In this document: piece after piece, positions 7,049 through 16,309 of the stretch
Layout: each line of letters starts with the position of its first letter
Position numbering within the stretch: the stretch's first letter is position 1
NCBI RefSeq assembly: GCF_002090175.1
Contig: NZ_BBRN01000005.1
Coordinates: 248,001 to 312,000, forward strand
Origin: Demequina sp. NBRC 110057
GTDB lineage: Bacteria; Actinomycetota; Actinomycetes; Actinomycetales; Demequinaceae
Length of the DNA stretch: 64,000 bases
Direction of reading: 5' to 3'
Notes under the pieces: model-generated
The model's database searches: none
What the model saw: only the letters and a program-made list of their open reading frames with translations
Told to the model about the DNA's origin: nothing
Translations under genes and position numbers: made by a program

Positions 7049-8245
7049 TTAGGCGCCCACTCCCCCGTCCGCGGCCGCCGACGCGATGGTCGGCTTCTTG
7101 GCGCGGCTCATGCAGCAGTCGGCGGGGCAGACGTCCTGCCACGGGCCCATGTCCGTCAGGGCGACGCGCTCGCGCGGGGAGTCGCCCTCGGAGGCCACGT
7201 GGCGCTCCTCGACAAGGTCGATGAGGCCGGCGACGAATGCCGGGTCCACGCCCACGGTGGGAACGCGCACCATCGGCAGGCCGCGCTCCTCGCAGGTCTC
7301 GAGCGCCTCGTTGTCGAGGTCCCAGGCGACCTCCATGTGGTCGGAGACGAAGCCGATGGGCGACACCACCAGGCCGGTCGTGTCCTCCGGCAGCGCCTCG
7401 ATCGCGAGGTTGATGTCGGGCTCGAGCCACGGGATCGACGGGTCGCCGGAGCGCGACTGGAAGACGAGCGACCACGGCACGCCGGGGAACTCCTTCTCCA
7501 CCGCGTCCATGACGAGCGCGGAGACGGCACGCTGCTGGGCGACGTACCAGCCGCCGCCCTCGTACCACTCCTCTCCGTCGCTCACCGGGACGGGAGAGCC
7601 GTCGGGCAGCGCCTCGCGCGGGCCGGACACGTTGGCGGCGGCCGACGGGATCGAGTGCGTCGCGAACATCACGTGGGCGCCCTCGGCCTTGCCGGCGGCC
7701 TCGAGCTCGCGCAGGCCGGACAGCACCGCGTCGATGTTGGGCTGCACGAAGCCGGGGTGGTCGAAGTACTGGCGCACCTTGTCCAGGCGCAGCTCGCCGG
7801 TGAGGCCGGTCTCCTCGAGCGCCTCGGCGAGGTCCTCGCGGTAGGCGCGGCAGCCGGAGTACGACGAGAACGCGGTGGTGACGAGCACGAGCACCTTGCG
7901 GTGGCCGTCGGCGTGGAGCTCCTTCAGCGCGTCACCAAAGTAGGGGGCCCAGAAGCGGTTGCCCCAGTACACCGGGAGGTCGAGGCCGCGCTTGGCGATC
8001 TCCTCCTCGAGCGCCACCTTGAGGTCGCGGTTCTGCTGGTTGATGGGGCTGATGCCGCCGAAGTGGCGGTAGTGGTGCGAGACCTCCTCGAGGCGCTCGT
8101 CCGGCACCCCGCGGCCACGCGTGACGTTGCGCAGGTAGGGGATGACGTCGTCCTGGCCCTCGGGGCCGCCGAAGCCGGCCAGCAGGATGCAGTCGTAGGT
8201 GGTGGCGTCGAGCGTGCGCTCGGCGGCGGCAAGCGTCTCGGTCAC
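7049..8245 (-). CDS. hemH: Coproporphyrin/protoporphyrin ferrochelatase
   Basis: 398-aa ferrochelatase inserting Fe(II) into the porphyrin ring; with HemQ next to it the substrate is probably coproporphyrin III (CpfC). The N-terminal strand YDCILLAGFGGPEG (about residues 15-28) and the conserved metal-site His in FATHSIP (near 190) are visible. A Cys-rich tail CPADCCMSRA near the C-terminus matches the [2Fe-2S] cluster of actinobacterial ferrochelatases. The GTG start overlaps the TGA of hemQ (GTGA), with GGAGGTG ahead of it, so the two are translationally coupled. It ends 4 residues after an Ala/Gly tail, convergent with the CoA-disulfide reductase gene. Confidence 0.95.
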   Translation of the reverse strand: MTETLAAAERTLDATTYDCILLAGFGGPEGQDDVIPYLRNVTRGRGVPDERLEEVSHHYRHFGGISPINQQNRDLKVALEEEIAKRGLDLPVYWGNRFWAPYFGDALKELHADGHRKVLVLVTTAFSSYSGCRAYREDLAEALEETGLTGELRLDKVRQYFDHPGFVQPNIDAVLSGLRELEAAGKAEGAHVMFATHSIPSAAANVSGPREALPDGSPVPVSDGEEWYEGGGWYVAQQRAVSALVMDAVEKEFPGVPWSLVFQSRSGDPSIPWLEPDINLAIEALPEDTTGLVVSPIGFVSDHMEVAWDLDNEALETCEERGLPMVRVPTVGVDPAFVAGLIDLVEERHVASEGDSPRERVALTDMGPWQDVCPADCCMSRAKKPTIASAAADGGVGA

Positions 8246-8916
8246 GAGGCGAGCACCTCCACGGCCTCGGCCGTCTCGATGCGGCGGCCCGTGTAGAACG
8301 GCACCTCCTCGCGCACGTGGCGGCGGGCCTCGGTGTAGCGAAGGTCGCGCATCATGTCGACAAGGTCGGTGACCTCGTCGGCCTCCATGGGAAGCAGCCA
8401 CTCGTAGTCGCCCAGGGCGAAGGCGGCGACGGTGTTCGCCACCACGCCCTTGAAGGCGGCGCCCTTGATGCCGTGCTCGCGCAGCATCTGGCCGCGCTCC
8501 TCGTCGCTCAGCAGGTACCACTCGTAGCTACGCACGAAGGGGTAGACGGTCAGCCAGTCGCGGGCACGCTCGCCGCGCAGGAAGCCGGGCACGTGGGCGC
8601 GGTTGAACTCGGCCGCGCGGTGCACGCCCGCGGCGGACCAGGTGAGCTTGGTGTCGGCCAGCAGTTCCGTGGCGCGCAGTTCGCGCAGCGCCAGCTGCAG
8701 GTCGGCGAGGTCGGGGCCGTGGAGCCACAGCATGACGGTGCCGTCGGCGCGCAGGCCGGACACGTCGTAGATGCCGCGCAGGACCACGTCGTGCTCGGCG
8801 AGCTCCTCGACGGCGGCATCGAAGTGCTCGACGACCTCACTCAGCTCCTCATCGGGAGTGTCGAGGTAGCCGTCGAGGACGGAGAACAGGGTGAAACCGT
8901 GAGGCTGATCGGTCAT
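8242..8916 (-). CDS. hemQ: Coproheme decarboxylase HemQ/ChdC
   Basis: 224-aa chlorite-dismutase-fold protein that converts Fe-coproporphyrin III to haem b with hydrogen peroxide, the last step of the Gram-positive coproporphyrin pathway. The diagnostic YPFVRSYEWY segment, containing the catalytic Tyr, is near residue 120. The C-terminal RRHVREEVPFYTGRR block near residue 205 is also typical. An in-frame upstream ATG at 9006 exists, but the ATG at 8916 (MTDQPHGF) gives the normal family length. Its stop overlaps the ferrochelatase start. With hemY/cgoX and hemE close by, the locus encodes most late haem steps; hemB, hemC and hemL are not in the window. Confidence 0.95.
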   Translation of the reverse strand: MTDQPHGFTLFSVLDGYLDTPDEELSEVVEHFDAAVEELAEHDVVLRGIYDVSGLRADGTVMLWLHGPDLADLQLALRELRATELLADTKLTWSAAGVHRAAEFNRAHVPGFLRGERARDWLTVYPFVRSYEWYLLSDEERGQMLREHGIKGAAFKGVVANTVAAFALGDYEWLLPMEADEVTDLVDMMRDLRYTEARRHVREEVPFYTGRRIETAEAVEVLAS

Positions 8917-9027
8917 GTCCCCATTCTCACCGCCGCACGCCCGTGAGGGAAATCCGCGGGCGGCCGATGCCGGAGCTGGCCCCCGTACGAGGCCGGCAGA
9001 TGGCATCGGCCCTGACAGATCTGGGAC

Positions 9028-10161
9028 CTAGGTCCCAGGCGCGCCCTCGGCGTCGTCCCTCACCCTGGCGCGCTCGCGCTGGCCGTGGGTGAGCTGGCGC
9101 AGGTCGGTATCGGAGTCGAAGTTGGATCCGAGCGCACCTGCCACGACTCCCATCGACGCCGCGAGCAGCGCGAGCCTCACGTAGGACCCCACCGTCGCGT
9201 CCTCGCCCAGTACCTGCCCCATGAATCCGGGGTCGATCACGAGCGCGGAGGCCCCCAGGATGACGACGAACAGCACCACGAACAGCGCCGCGACCACGAG
9301 CGCAAGCGTCAGCACCGTCGAGAGGTTGTACAGCAGGATGACGGTCGCCAGGCGCGCCCGCTCACGCCGGTCCCACAGGCGGTTGGACACCATGAGCCAC
9401 GCGACCATCGCGACCATAGCCATCACGGCGATCACTGCCAGGCGCTGCGGGCTGAGCGCCGCCGCCATCTGCCAGATGGAGCTGTAGAACACGCCGAAGG
9501 CGCCCGTCGCCGTCGCCGCAGCGAGCGCGCCTGACAGCCGCGGCGCGGTGCGGGCCGGCTCATTGGCCGCGACCATGCCCATCACGAGGCGCGGGGCACC
9601 CGTCACGGTGTCTGCGTGCAAGGTGAGCGAACCGCGTGAGGCCCGCTCGGACCATCCGCTCCAGCGCAGGCGACGAGGCGGTTCCTGACCGGCAGGAGGA
9701 TCTCCGACCACGCGGGTCACGCTGTCGACGAGGACCCGCTGGATGCGCGCCCGTGTGGCCCACGCCCCGAGGGTGGGACAGGAAATGACGACGAGGCTCT
9801 CGTCGGGGAACGCCTCGGCGACCAGGGGCTGGCCTCGTGTACGGCGCGGGACCTCGGTCAGCACCACCACGGCGTCGCACCGCTCATAGTCATCGGCGAT
9901 CGCGCTCGCCGTCGCGGTATCGATGTCGCCGTGGGGAAGCGTCCGCAGGGTCGAGGTCGTCGTGCTCACCCTGACGTCGCACTGGTAGAGATCGGCCAGC
10001 AAGGCACGCACGTCGTCCTGGATGGCGGCCGCCCGCCGTGAGGGCAGGCCCGGGTCGGCCGCGATGACGATCGCGAGGTCGTCGCGTGCGCGCACGGTGG
10101 CACTCTCCACGGGGGTCGGGGTCGGTGTCACGGAGGTACACGCCTCGCGGCCGCCCGGCAT
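9028..10161 (-). CDS. Membrane protein of unknown function
   Basis: About 377 aa. The N-terminal half (to about residue 200) looks cytosolic with alternating strands and helices. The second half has about four hydrophobic segments (around 220-238, 244-262, 275-302 and 330-350) and an Arg/Asp-rich tail. I do not recognise the family. The start is uncertain: ATG 10161 or GTG 10131, neither with a strong RBS. It lies on the same strand between the hemE-cgoX and hemQ-hemH pairs, with 111 bp before hemQ, so co-transcription with haem genes is possible but not shown. Its composition matches the neighbours, with no sign of transfer. Confidence 0.7.
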   Translation of the reverse strand: MPGGREACTSVTPTPTPVESATVRARDDLAIVIAADPGLPSRRAAAIQDDVRALLADLYQCDVRVSTTTSTLRTLPHGDIDTATASAIADDYERCDAVVVLTEVPRRTRGQPLVAEAFPDESLVVISCPTLGAWATRARIQRVLVDSVTRVVGDPPAGQEPPRRLRWSGWSERASRGSLTLHADTVTGAPRLVMGMVAANEPARTAPRLSGALAAATATGAFGVFYSSIWQMAAALSPQRLAVIAVMAMVAMVAWLMVSNRLWDRRERARLATVILLYNLSTVLTLALVVAALFVVLFVVILGASALVIDPGFMGQVLGEDATVGSYVRLALLAASMGVVAGALGSNFDSDTDLRQLTHGQRERARVRDDAEGAPGT

Positions 10162-10205
10162 TCCCGAGTTTCGGGCGCGTGACGACGTGACGGTCGTCGC
10201 GGCGC

Positions 10206-10298
10206 CCGGCGGCGTGTCGCATGCCGATGCGCGGCGTGTCGGCCCGACAGACCGTCACTTTGTCACTCGCCGGCGGCGTGTCGCGGGACGATGCGCGG
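10206..10298. repeat. Two 29-bp direct repeats in an intergenic region
   Basis: Copies at 10206-10234 and 10270-10298 begin CCGGCGGCGTGTCGC and end CGATGCGCGG, with about four mismatches in the middle. The core GGCGTGTCGC recurs in other intergenic regions (for example near 36270), hinting at a small extragenic repeat family. Confidence 0.55.
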
Positions 10299-10304
10299 TG
10301 CGGG

Positions 10305-11591
10305 CTACTCGCCGAGGCTCGAGCGCTGGTCGTCGTCCACGATGGCCGCGAGGCCGGAGAACCCGGCCGAGGCACCCACGAGGTGGACCCCGGGCACCGG
10401 CTCGCGGGCCCCCGCGCGCGTGGGCGCGGCGTCGTGCCACACCACCTGCACCAGGTCCCTCACCTGCCGATCGGCGATGGGGACGCCGAGCAGACGGGAC
10501 GCGTCGGAGACGGCGTGCGGGGCAAGGTCCTCGGCGTTGTCGAGCGCGTAGGACAGGCGGACGATGTGCCGGGTCGGGGCAGCCTTGGCCACCCAGTCCC
10601 ACTTGGCGGTCGCGTGGGTGAGCGCCTTCGCGCGCGTCACGCCGTCCACCGCGAGGACGCCGGAGCCGCGCGGGTGAGCGTCGAGCTCGGGGGCGTCGAG
10701 GGACAGGGTGACGAGCGCCACCTGACGGTCGGGGGCGCGCTCCACCTGCGGGACGAGCGCGGCCGCCGCCGGGCGGGAGGCGGCCACCACCACCTGATCG
10801 GCGACGTGCCTGCCGTCCTCCGTCCACGCCTCCCACTGCCTGCCCTTGCGCCGCAGCGAGGACACGACGGTCGAGGTGAGGATCGTGACTCCCCTGCTCA
10901 CGGCATCGGCCGCGAGCGCGTCCGTGAGCCCGGCGACGCCGCCCACGAGGCCCAGCACGGCGGAGCCGGCGGGGGCCTTCGCGCGCCGGCGCGCTGCCGC
11001 CCTTGTCAGACCCATCTCGGAGATCTCGGCGGCGAGCCCGGCGGCCGCCGCGTCCACACGCAGCTCGTCCACGGGGCGTGAGAAGATGCCTCGCGTCACC
11101 GGCGCGAGGAGCCGGTCCACGGCCACGTCGCCGAGCCGGCGGCGCGCCACCTCCCCCAGCATCGCGTCGGGCGCCACGTCCTCGCGCGGGATCCACCGCT
11201 CGATCGCGGCGCGGGCCGCTCCGCGCACCCCGAGCGCGCGGACCACGTCCGGCGCGAGGGAGGCGGTGGGGATGCCGAGCCAGCCGGCCGCGGGCATCGG
11301 GTACGCGCGGTCGGGCGCGACGACCCATGCGGGCCCACCCGTCGGGGCGACCATCCTGTCCTCGAGCCCCAGCTCGCGGACCAGGCGTTCGACGTGGCCG
11401 CCGCGCGTGGCAAAGGACTCGGCCCCTGCATCGAGCTCGATGCCGTCGACGCGCACCCGTGACACGCGACCGCCGATGCTGTCCTCGGCCTCCAGGACCG
11501 TGACCTCGTGGCCGGCGGCGGCCAGGCGGCGCGCCGCGAGCAGGCCGGCGGGGCCCGCTCCGATGACGATCCAGGAGCGTGGCTCAGCCAC
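10305..11591 (-). CDS. hemY: Coproporphyrinogen III/protoporphyrinogen oxidase
   Basis: 428-aa FAD-dependent oxidase of the HemY/CgoX type, converting coproporphyrinogen III to coproporphyrin III in actinobacteria. The N-terminal FAD fingerprint IGAGPAGLLAARRL is at residues 10-23, followed by EAEDSIGGRV near 34. The late VHLVGASAGFSGLA stretch near 400 is the typical C-terminal FAD contact. The GTG start at 11591 lies inside the end of hemE (8-bp overlap), so the two genes are coupled. Its TAG ends in a region with 29-bp direct repeats. The gene is often called hemG in older annotations. Confidence 0.94.
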   Translation of the reverse strand: MAEPRSWIVIGAGPAGLLAARRLAAAGHEVTVLEAEDSIGGRVSRVRVDGIELDAGAESFATRGGHVERLVRELGLEDRMVAPTGGPAWVVAPDRAYPMPAAGWLGIPTASLAPDVVRALGVRGAARAAIERWIPREDVAPDAMLGEVARRRLGDVAVDRLLAPVTRGIFSRPVDELRVDAAAAGLAAEISEMGLTRAAARRRAKAPAGSAVLGLVGGVAGLTDALAADAVSRGVTILTSTVVSSLRRKGRQWEAWTEDGRHVADQVVVAASRPAAAALVPQVERAPDRQVALVTLSLDAPELDAHPRGSGVLAVDGVTRAKALTHATAKWDWVAKAAPTRHIVRLSYALDNAEDLAPHAVSDASRLLGVPIADRQVRDLVQVVWHDAAPTRAGAREPVPGVHLVGASAGFSGLAAIVDDDQRSSLGE

Positions 11592-12675
11592 GCTCGTGCA
11601 CCAGCTCCACGACGCGCTTGACCACATCGGGATCGGCGTGCGGAGGCATCCCGTGGCCGAGGTTGACGACGTGCCCCGGCGCCTCGGCGCCGCGCCGCAG
11701 CACGTCGAGGACGTGCGCCTCGAGGGTCGCCGTGGGTGCCGCGAGCATTGCGGGGTCGATGTTTCCCTGCAGCGGGAAGCGGCCGCCGACCGCGCGCGAG
11801 GCCTCGTCGAGCGGAGTGCGATAGTCGACGCCCAGCGCGGTGGCGCCGGCCGCGCCCATCGGATCGAGCAGGTGGCCGGCGTTGGCGGCAAAGTGGATGC
11901 GGGGCACTCCCAGGTCGGCGACGGCCATGAGTGCCGCGCGCGAGCCCCCCGCGCACTTCTCGACATAGGCCTTCTCGGACAGCGACCCGGCCCACGAGTC
12001 GAACAACTGCACCGCGGACGCGCCCGCGAGCACCTGCGCGCGCAGGAACAGGCCGGCGGCGCGCGACGTCCACGACACGAGCGCCTCCCACACCTCGGGC
12101 GCGGACCACATGAGCTCGCGCGCTGCCATGTGATCGCGCGAGGGACGCCCCTGCACCATATACGCGGCAAGGGTGAACGGTGCGCCGGCAAAACCAATCA
12201 GCGGCGTCGACCCGAGCTGGGCCACCGTGAGGCGCACCGCCTCGCGCACGGGCTCGAGCGCCTCGTCCATGGCGCCACCGTCGCCGGGCTCGCCCAGCGC
12301 GGGCAGCGCGTCGACATCGGCCATCGTCCGGATGGGGTGGTCGAAGACGGGACCCACTCCCGGCGCGATGTCGACGCCCACGCCGGCCACCTTGAGCGGC
12401 ACCACGATGTCCGAGAAGAAGATGCCGGCATCCACGCCGTAGCGGCGCACAGGCTGCAGGGTGATCTCCGCGGCGAGATCGGGCTTCAGGCAGGACTCCA
12501 GCATGGTGGTGCCCTCGCGCACCTTCAGGTACTCGGGAAGCGACCGGCCCGCCTGCCGCATGAACCACACGGGCCGATGCGTGGCGGCCCTTCCCTCGAG
12601 CGCGGCCACGAGCGGGGCGTCCGCGGTGACTCCCGTCGCGAGGGGGTGGTCAGCTGGCAATGCGTCAAAGCTCAT
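11584..12675 (-). CDS. hemE: Uroporphyrinogen decarboxylase
   Basis: 363-aa cytosolic enzyme that removes four carboxyl groups from uroporphyrinogen III to give coproporphyrinogen III. The N-terminal signature VWFMRQAGRSLPEY is at about residues 36-49. The conserved FSDIVVPL near 88 and the GFAGAPFTLAAY block near 150 are clear. Length fits the family. It is the first gene of an operon with hemY/cgoX, overlapping it by 8 bp, and it is divergent from hemA with only about 35 bp between the starts, so the two promoters must overlap. Confidence 0.96.
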   Translation of the reverse strand: MSFDALPADHPLATGVTADAPLVAALEGRAATHRPVWFMRQAGRSLPEYLKVREGTTMLESCLKPDLAAEITLQPVRRYGVDAGIFFSDIVVPLKVAGVGVDIAPGVGPVFDHPIRTMADVDALPALGEPGDGGAMDEALEPVREAVRLTVAQLGSTPLIGFAGAPFTLAAYMVQGRPSRDHMAARELMWSAPEVWEALVSWTSRAAGLFLRAQVLAGASAVQLFDSWAGSLSEKAYVEKCAGGSRAALMAVADLGVPRIHFAANAGHLLDPMGAAGATALGVDYRTPLDEASRAVGGRFPLQGNIDPAMLAAPTATLEAHVLDVLRRGAEAPGHVVNLGHGMPPHADPDVVKRVVELVHERG

Positions 12676-12710
12676 GGCTCGATTCTGCCTTGTCCGGCGC
12701 GCGTGTCAGA

Positions 12711-14051
12711 ATGGACGACGTGGTATTGATGTCTCTCGTCGCCAGCCACCACAACCGTGACCTCACGGTGCTGGAGCAGTTGAGTGTCGGCTCCGACGCT
12801 CTCGGCTCCGCGGTGGTGCAGGGCGACTCCCCCATCCGTGGTGCCGTCGTGCTCCCGACGTGCAACCGCTTCGAGGTGTACCTCGAGGTCGAGGACGTCG
12901 AGTCGGGACGCACCGCCGTGATCGACGCGATCGAGCAGGCCACGTCCCTCGACCGCGCCGCCATCGAGCAGGCTCTCGCCACCTACGAGGGCGACGACGC
13001 CGTGCAGCACCTGCTCTCCGTCGCCTCCGGCCTCGAGTCCATGGTGGTCGGGGAACGAGAGATCTCCGGCCAGGTACGCCGCGCGCACAATGACGCGCAG
13101 TCGGCCCACCACCTGTCCCCCGTGCTCGACAGGCTCTTCCAGTCCGCGCTGCGCACCTCGCGCGTCGTGGCCTCCTCGACGGGCCTGGGCACCTCCGGGC
13201 GCTCCGTCGTGTCCGTCGCCTTCGACCTCGCCTCCGCCACCGTGACCTGGGAGGGCGCCCGCGTGGTGCTCATCGGCACCGGCGCGCTCGCCGAGACAGG
13301 AGTCGGCTCGCTACTGGCCCGCGGCGTCGACATCGCCGGCGTGTACTCGCCGTCCGGCCGCGGCGACGAGTTCGGCCGCCGCCATGGCATCGCCTCGCTG
13401 TCGCTCGACGAGCTGCGGTCCTCGCTCGCGGACGTCGACATGGTGCTCGCCTGTTCCGGCGGCGAGTCCATCGTCCTCACCCCCGCCATGGTGGCCGCCG
13501 CCCGCACGGAGGCCACGCGCGACCTCACCATCGTCGACCTCGCGCTTCACCGCGACGTCGCCCCCGGCGTCGCGCAGATGCGCGGCGTGCACGTGGTGGA
13601 CCTCGACTCCGTGGGCGCCACGGCGCCCGGCGAGTCCATCAACGCCATCGAGGCGGCGCGCGCCATCGTCGCTCACGCCGTGGCCCGCTTCGGCGACGGC
13701 GAGACGGCCCGCGCCCTCGACCCCGCGGTGGTTGCCCTGCGCGAGCACGTGTTCGGCCTGCTGGAGCGCGAGGTCGCCCGTGTGCGTCCCGCCGCCGGCG
13801 CCTCGCCCGAGGCCGTCGCCGAGGCCGACGCGACCGAGCAGGCGCTGCGTCGCTTCGCGCGCACCCTGCTCCACACCCCCACCGTGCGTGCACGTGAGCA
13901 CGCGCAGGCGGGCCAGGCCGACCGCTACCTGGGCGCCATCCGCGCGCTGTACGGGATCGACGTGGACCTCCCCGCGGACGCCTGCCCCGCGGACCAGATC
14001 GACCAGGACGCGACGCACCTCGACGCCGACCACGGCACCTCCGCGCGCTAG
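12711..14051 (+). CDS. hemA: Glutamyl-tRNA reductase
   Basis: 446-aa NADPH-dependent enzyme making glutamate-1-semialdehyde from Glu-tRNA, the committed step of C5-pathway haem synthesis. The catalytic Cys is in PTCNRFEVY near residue 51. The SHHNRD motif near residue 11, a GEREISGQV segment near 110 and the Rossmann motif VLIGTGALAETG near 185 are present. The start is uncertain among ATG 12711, GTG 12720 and ATG 12729; family N-termini (short strand then S-H) fit any of them. It is divergent from hemE. The DtxR-like box and siderophore operon follow about 180 bp downstream. Confidence 0.95.
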   Translation: MDDVVLMSLVASHHNRDLTVLEQLSVGSDALGSAVVQGDSPIRGAVVLPTCNRFEVYLEVEDVESGRTAVIDAIEQATSLDRAAIEQALATYEGDDAVQHLLSVASGLESMVVGEREISGQVRRAHNDAQSAHHLSPVLDRLFQSALRTSRVVASSTGLGTSGRSVVSVAFDLASATVTWEGARVVLIGTGALAETGVGSLLARGVDIAGVYSPSGRGDEFGRRHGIASLSLDELRSSLADVDMVLACSGGESIVLTPAMVAAARTEATRDLTIVDLALHRDVAPGVAQMRGVHVVDLDSVGATAPGESINAIEAARAIVAHAVARFGDGETARALDPAVVALREHVFGLLEREVARVRPAAGASPEAVAEADATEQALRRFARTLLHTPTVRAREHAQAGQADRYLGAIRALYGIDVDLPADACPADQIDQDATHLDADHGTSAR

Positions 14052-14228
14052 CGCGGCAGCGTCGCCGCGCAACGTTTCTGCAACAACGCTGCCGGCCGCA
14101 TCCCCACCGCCGCGCGGCACCCGCGGCATCGGCCCTGGTAAAGCGCCACAGACGGCGCGGCTACCACGCCCCGGCCGCACTCAATTACCAGACGAGCGCG
14201 TTGCTTTAATGCCCGGGAATGATCTAAG

Positions 14229-14247
14229 TTAGGTGAGCCTCACCGGC
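14229..14247. promoter_or_regulatory. DtxR/IdeR-like iron box upstream of the siderophore operon
   Basis: TTAGGTGAGCCTCACCGGC matches 14 of 19 positions of the known actinobacterial consensus TTAGGTTAGSCTAACCTAA, including a near-perfect inner palindrome. It lies 42 bp before the first permease start. Iron-dependent repression of the downstream six-gene cluster is the expected consequence. Confidence 0.7.
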
Positions 14248-14288
14248 GCACCACGGCGTGCGCCCCCCACCCTGTCCCAAGGAGCACG

Positions 14289-15281
14289 ATGCCCCGGCGC
14301 GCCCTGATCGCTGTTGCTGCCGCCGCGGCACTGCTGATCGCGATCGCGCTGTCGCTGGCGATCGGCGCCAGGGCCATCGACCTGGGCACGGTGTGGCAGG
14401 CGATCACCGACCTCGACCCGAACGATCCCGAGCAGCTCATCGTCACTGACCTCAGGGTCTCACGCACGGTCATCGGCATCCTCGCGGGCGCCGCGCTCGG
14501 CATCGCGGGCGCGCTCATGCAGTCGCTCACGCGCAACCCGTTCGCGGACCCCGGCCTGCTCGGCATCAACGCCGGCGCCTCGCTCGCGGTCGTCATCTCG
14601 CTCACGCTCGGTATCACCGGCTTCGCCGCCCAGGTGCCCTTCGCGTTCCTCGGCGCCGCGATCGCGGCCGTCATCGTCTACGCGATCGGCGCGCGCGGCG
14701 CGGCGGCGGGCGCCCCCGTGCGCCTCGCCCTCGCGGGAGTGGCGCTCACCGCGCTCATCACGTCGATCATCAACGCCGTCCTGCTGGTGGACGATGCGAC
14801 GCTCGACCAGTACCGGCTGTGGGTCGCCGGCTCGCTCACCGGCCGCGACAGCGACGACGTCATGGCGCTCGTCCCGTTCGTCCTCGTGGCCATCGTCGTC
14901 GCGCTGATCGTCGCCAAGCCGCTCGAGGCCGTCGCGCTCGGCGAGGATGCCGCCCGCGCGCTCGGCATCAACATCACCGCCACCCGCATCGCCGTCATCG
15001 TCACGGTGACCGCGCTCGCGGCCTCGGCCACCGCCGCCGCCGGCCCCCTCGTGTTCGTGGGCCTCGCGGTGCCGCACCTCGCCCGCGCCCTCATCGGCGC
15101 CTCGTTGCCGTGGCTGCTCGTGGTGAGCGGCCTGGGCGGCGCCGCCCTGGTGCTGGTGTGCGACGTTATCGGCCGCGTGGTCGCTCCCCCCGGTGAGATC
15201 GGCGTGGGCATCACCACCGCGTTCATCGGTGGCGCGATCTTCGCCGTCATGGCCCGCCGCATGAAGGTGGTGGAGCTGTGA
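14289..15281 (+). CDS. FecCD-family siderophore ABC transporter permease
   Basis: 330-aa permease, first gene of the second siderophore importer. Hallmarks are the N-terminal helix after PRRALIA, the GIAGALMQSLTRNPFADPG block near residues 75-93, the coupling segment ALGEDAARALG near 217 and the terminal PLVFVGLAVPHLAR near 255. AAGGAG lies just ahead of the ATG. A DtxR/IdeR-like box upstream predicts iron control. The stop overlaps the GTG of the second permease. Together they should form the heterodimeric membrane channel. Confidence 0.95.
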   Translation: MPRRALIAVAAAAALLIAIALSLAIGARAIDLGTVWQAITDLDPNDPEQLIVTDLRVSRTVIGILAGAALGIAGALMQSLTRNPFADPGLLGINAGASLAVVISLTLGITGFAAQVPFAFLGAAIAAVIVYAIGARGAAAGAPVRLALAGVALTALITSIINAVLLVDDATLDQYRLWVAGSLTGRDSDDVMALVPFVLVAIVVALIVAKPLEAVALGEDAARALGINITATRIAVIVTVTALAASATAAAGPLVFVGLAVPHLARALIGASLPWLLVVSGLGGAALVLVCDVIGRVVAPPGEIGVGITTAFIGGAIFAVMARRMKVVEL

Positions 15282-16309
15282 GGATCCTCCGCATCGGGCC
15301 GCTCGGCATCACCACGCACCGCCGCACCTTCGCGGTCGGCCTCGTCATGCTTGCCACGCTCGCGGCGCTCCTGGTCTTCGCCCTGGCCTGGGGCAAGGCC
15401 GACGTCACGGTGCTCGACTCGCTCAAGGCGGCGGTCGGCATCTCGGTCGGCTCCCCCGGCGACTTCGTGGTCGGTCAGGTGCGCGCCCCCCGCGCGTTCA
15501 CCGCCATCTTGGTGGGCGCGACGCTCGGCCTCGCGGGCGCCATCCTCCAGTCGCTCACGCGCAACCCGCTGGCCTCGCCCGACTTCATCGGCATCACCGC
15601 GGGAGCGAGCACCGGTGGCGTCGTCACCCTGTGGCTCGGCCTCAGCACGTCGCTGTGGTTCACGGCCGCCGGAGCGGCCATCGGCGCGCTCGTCACGTCC
15701 GCGCTGATCCTGGCACTGTCCTGGCGCCGCGGGATCGTGCCGCTGCGCCTCATCCTCGCGGGCATCGGCGTCGGCTTTGTGGCGCAGTCCTTCACCCAGT
15801 ACCTCCTGACCCGCATGGACGTGCACGACGCCGGCACGGCGCTGGGCTGGCTCGTGGGTTCGGTCACGGGACGCACCTGGACCCACGTCACGGTCGCCGC
15901 CGTCATCCTCGCCGTCATCGTTCCGATCGTCCTGTGGCACGGCCGCGCCCTGCGCACCATGGAGATGGGCGACGACACCGCCAAGGCGCTCGGCATCTCG
16001 GTGGGCTCCTCGCGCATCGTGCTGGCCCTGTGCTCGGTGCTGCTCGCCGCGGGAGCCACGGCCATCACCGGCCCTATCGGCTTCATCGCCCTGGTCGCCC
16101 CCGCGCTCGCCCTGCGCCTCACGCGCAACGCCGGCGTCACCCTCATCCCCTCGGCGCTCATGGGTGCGCTGCTGCTGCTCGCCGCCGACCAGCTCAGCCA
16201 GCTCATGCCCGCCACCCTTCAGTTCCCCGTCGGCATCTTCACCGCCGCGATCGGCGCCCCCTACCTGCTGTGGCTGGTGTGGCGCGCATCCCGAGGAGGT
16301 CCCTCATGA
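15278..16309 (+). CDS. FecCD-family siderophore ABC transporter permease
   Basis: 343-aa second permease of the importer. It starts with a GTG inside the upstream stop (GTGA overlap) and ends in an ATGA overlap with the ATPase gene. Visible motifs are LAGAILQSLTRNPLASPDFIG near residues 85-105, the coupling region MGDDTAKALGIS near 228 and ITGPIGFIALVAPALALRLT near 262. It is closely similar in layout to the preceding permease and to those at the left edge of the window, indicating two parallel siderophore systems. Confidence 0.95.
   Translation: MRILRIGPLGITTHRRTFAVGLVMLATLAALLVFALAWGKADVTVLDSLKAAVGISVGSPGDFVVGQVRAPRAFTAILVGATLGLAGAILQSLTRNPLASPDFIGITAGASTGGVVTLWLGLSTSLWFTAAGAAIGALVTSALILALSWRRGIVPLRLILAGIGVGFVAQSFTQYLLTRMDVHDAGTALGWLVGSVTGRTWTHVTVAAVILAVIVPIVLWHGRALRTMEMGDDTAKALGISVGSSRIVLALCSVLLAAGATAITGPIGFIALVAPALALRLTRNAGVTLIPSALMGALLLLAADQLSQLMPATLQFPVGIFTAAIGAPYLLWLVWRASRGGPS

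Noticed and set aside
10305..12197. A single 630-residue hemE-hemY fusion
   Set aside because: The first 200 residues are the wrong frame of hemE; the FAD domain starts at GTG 11591.
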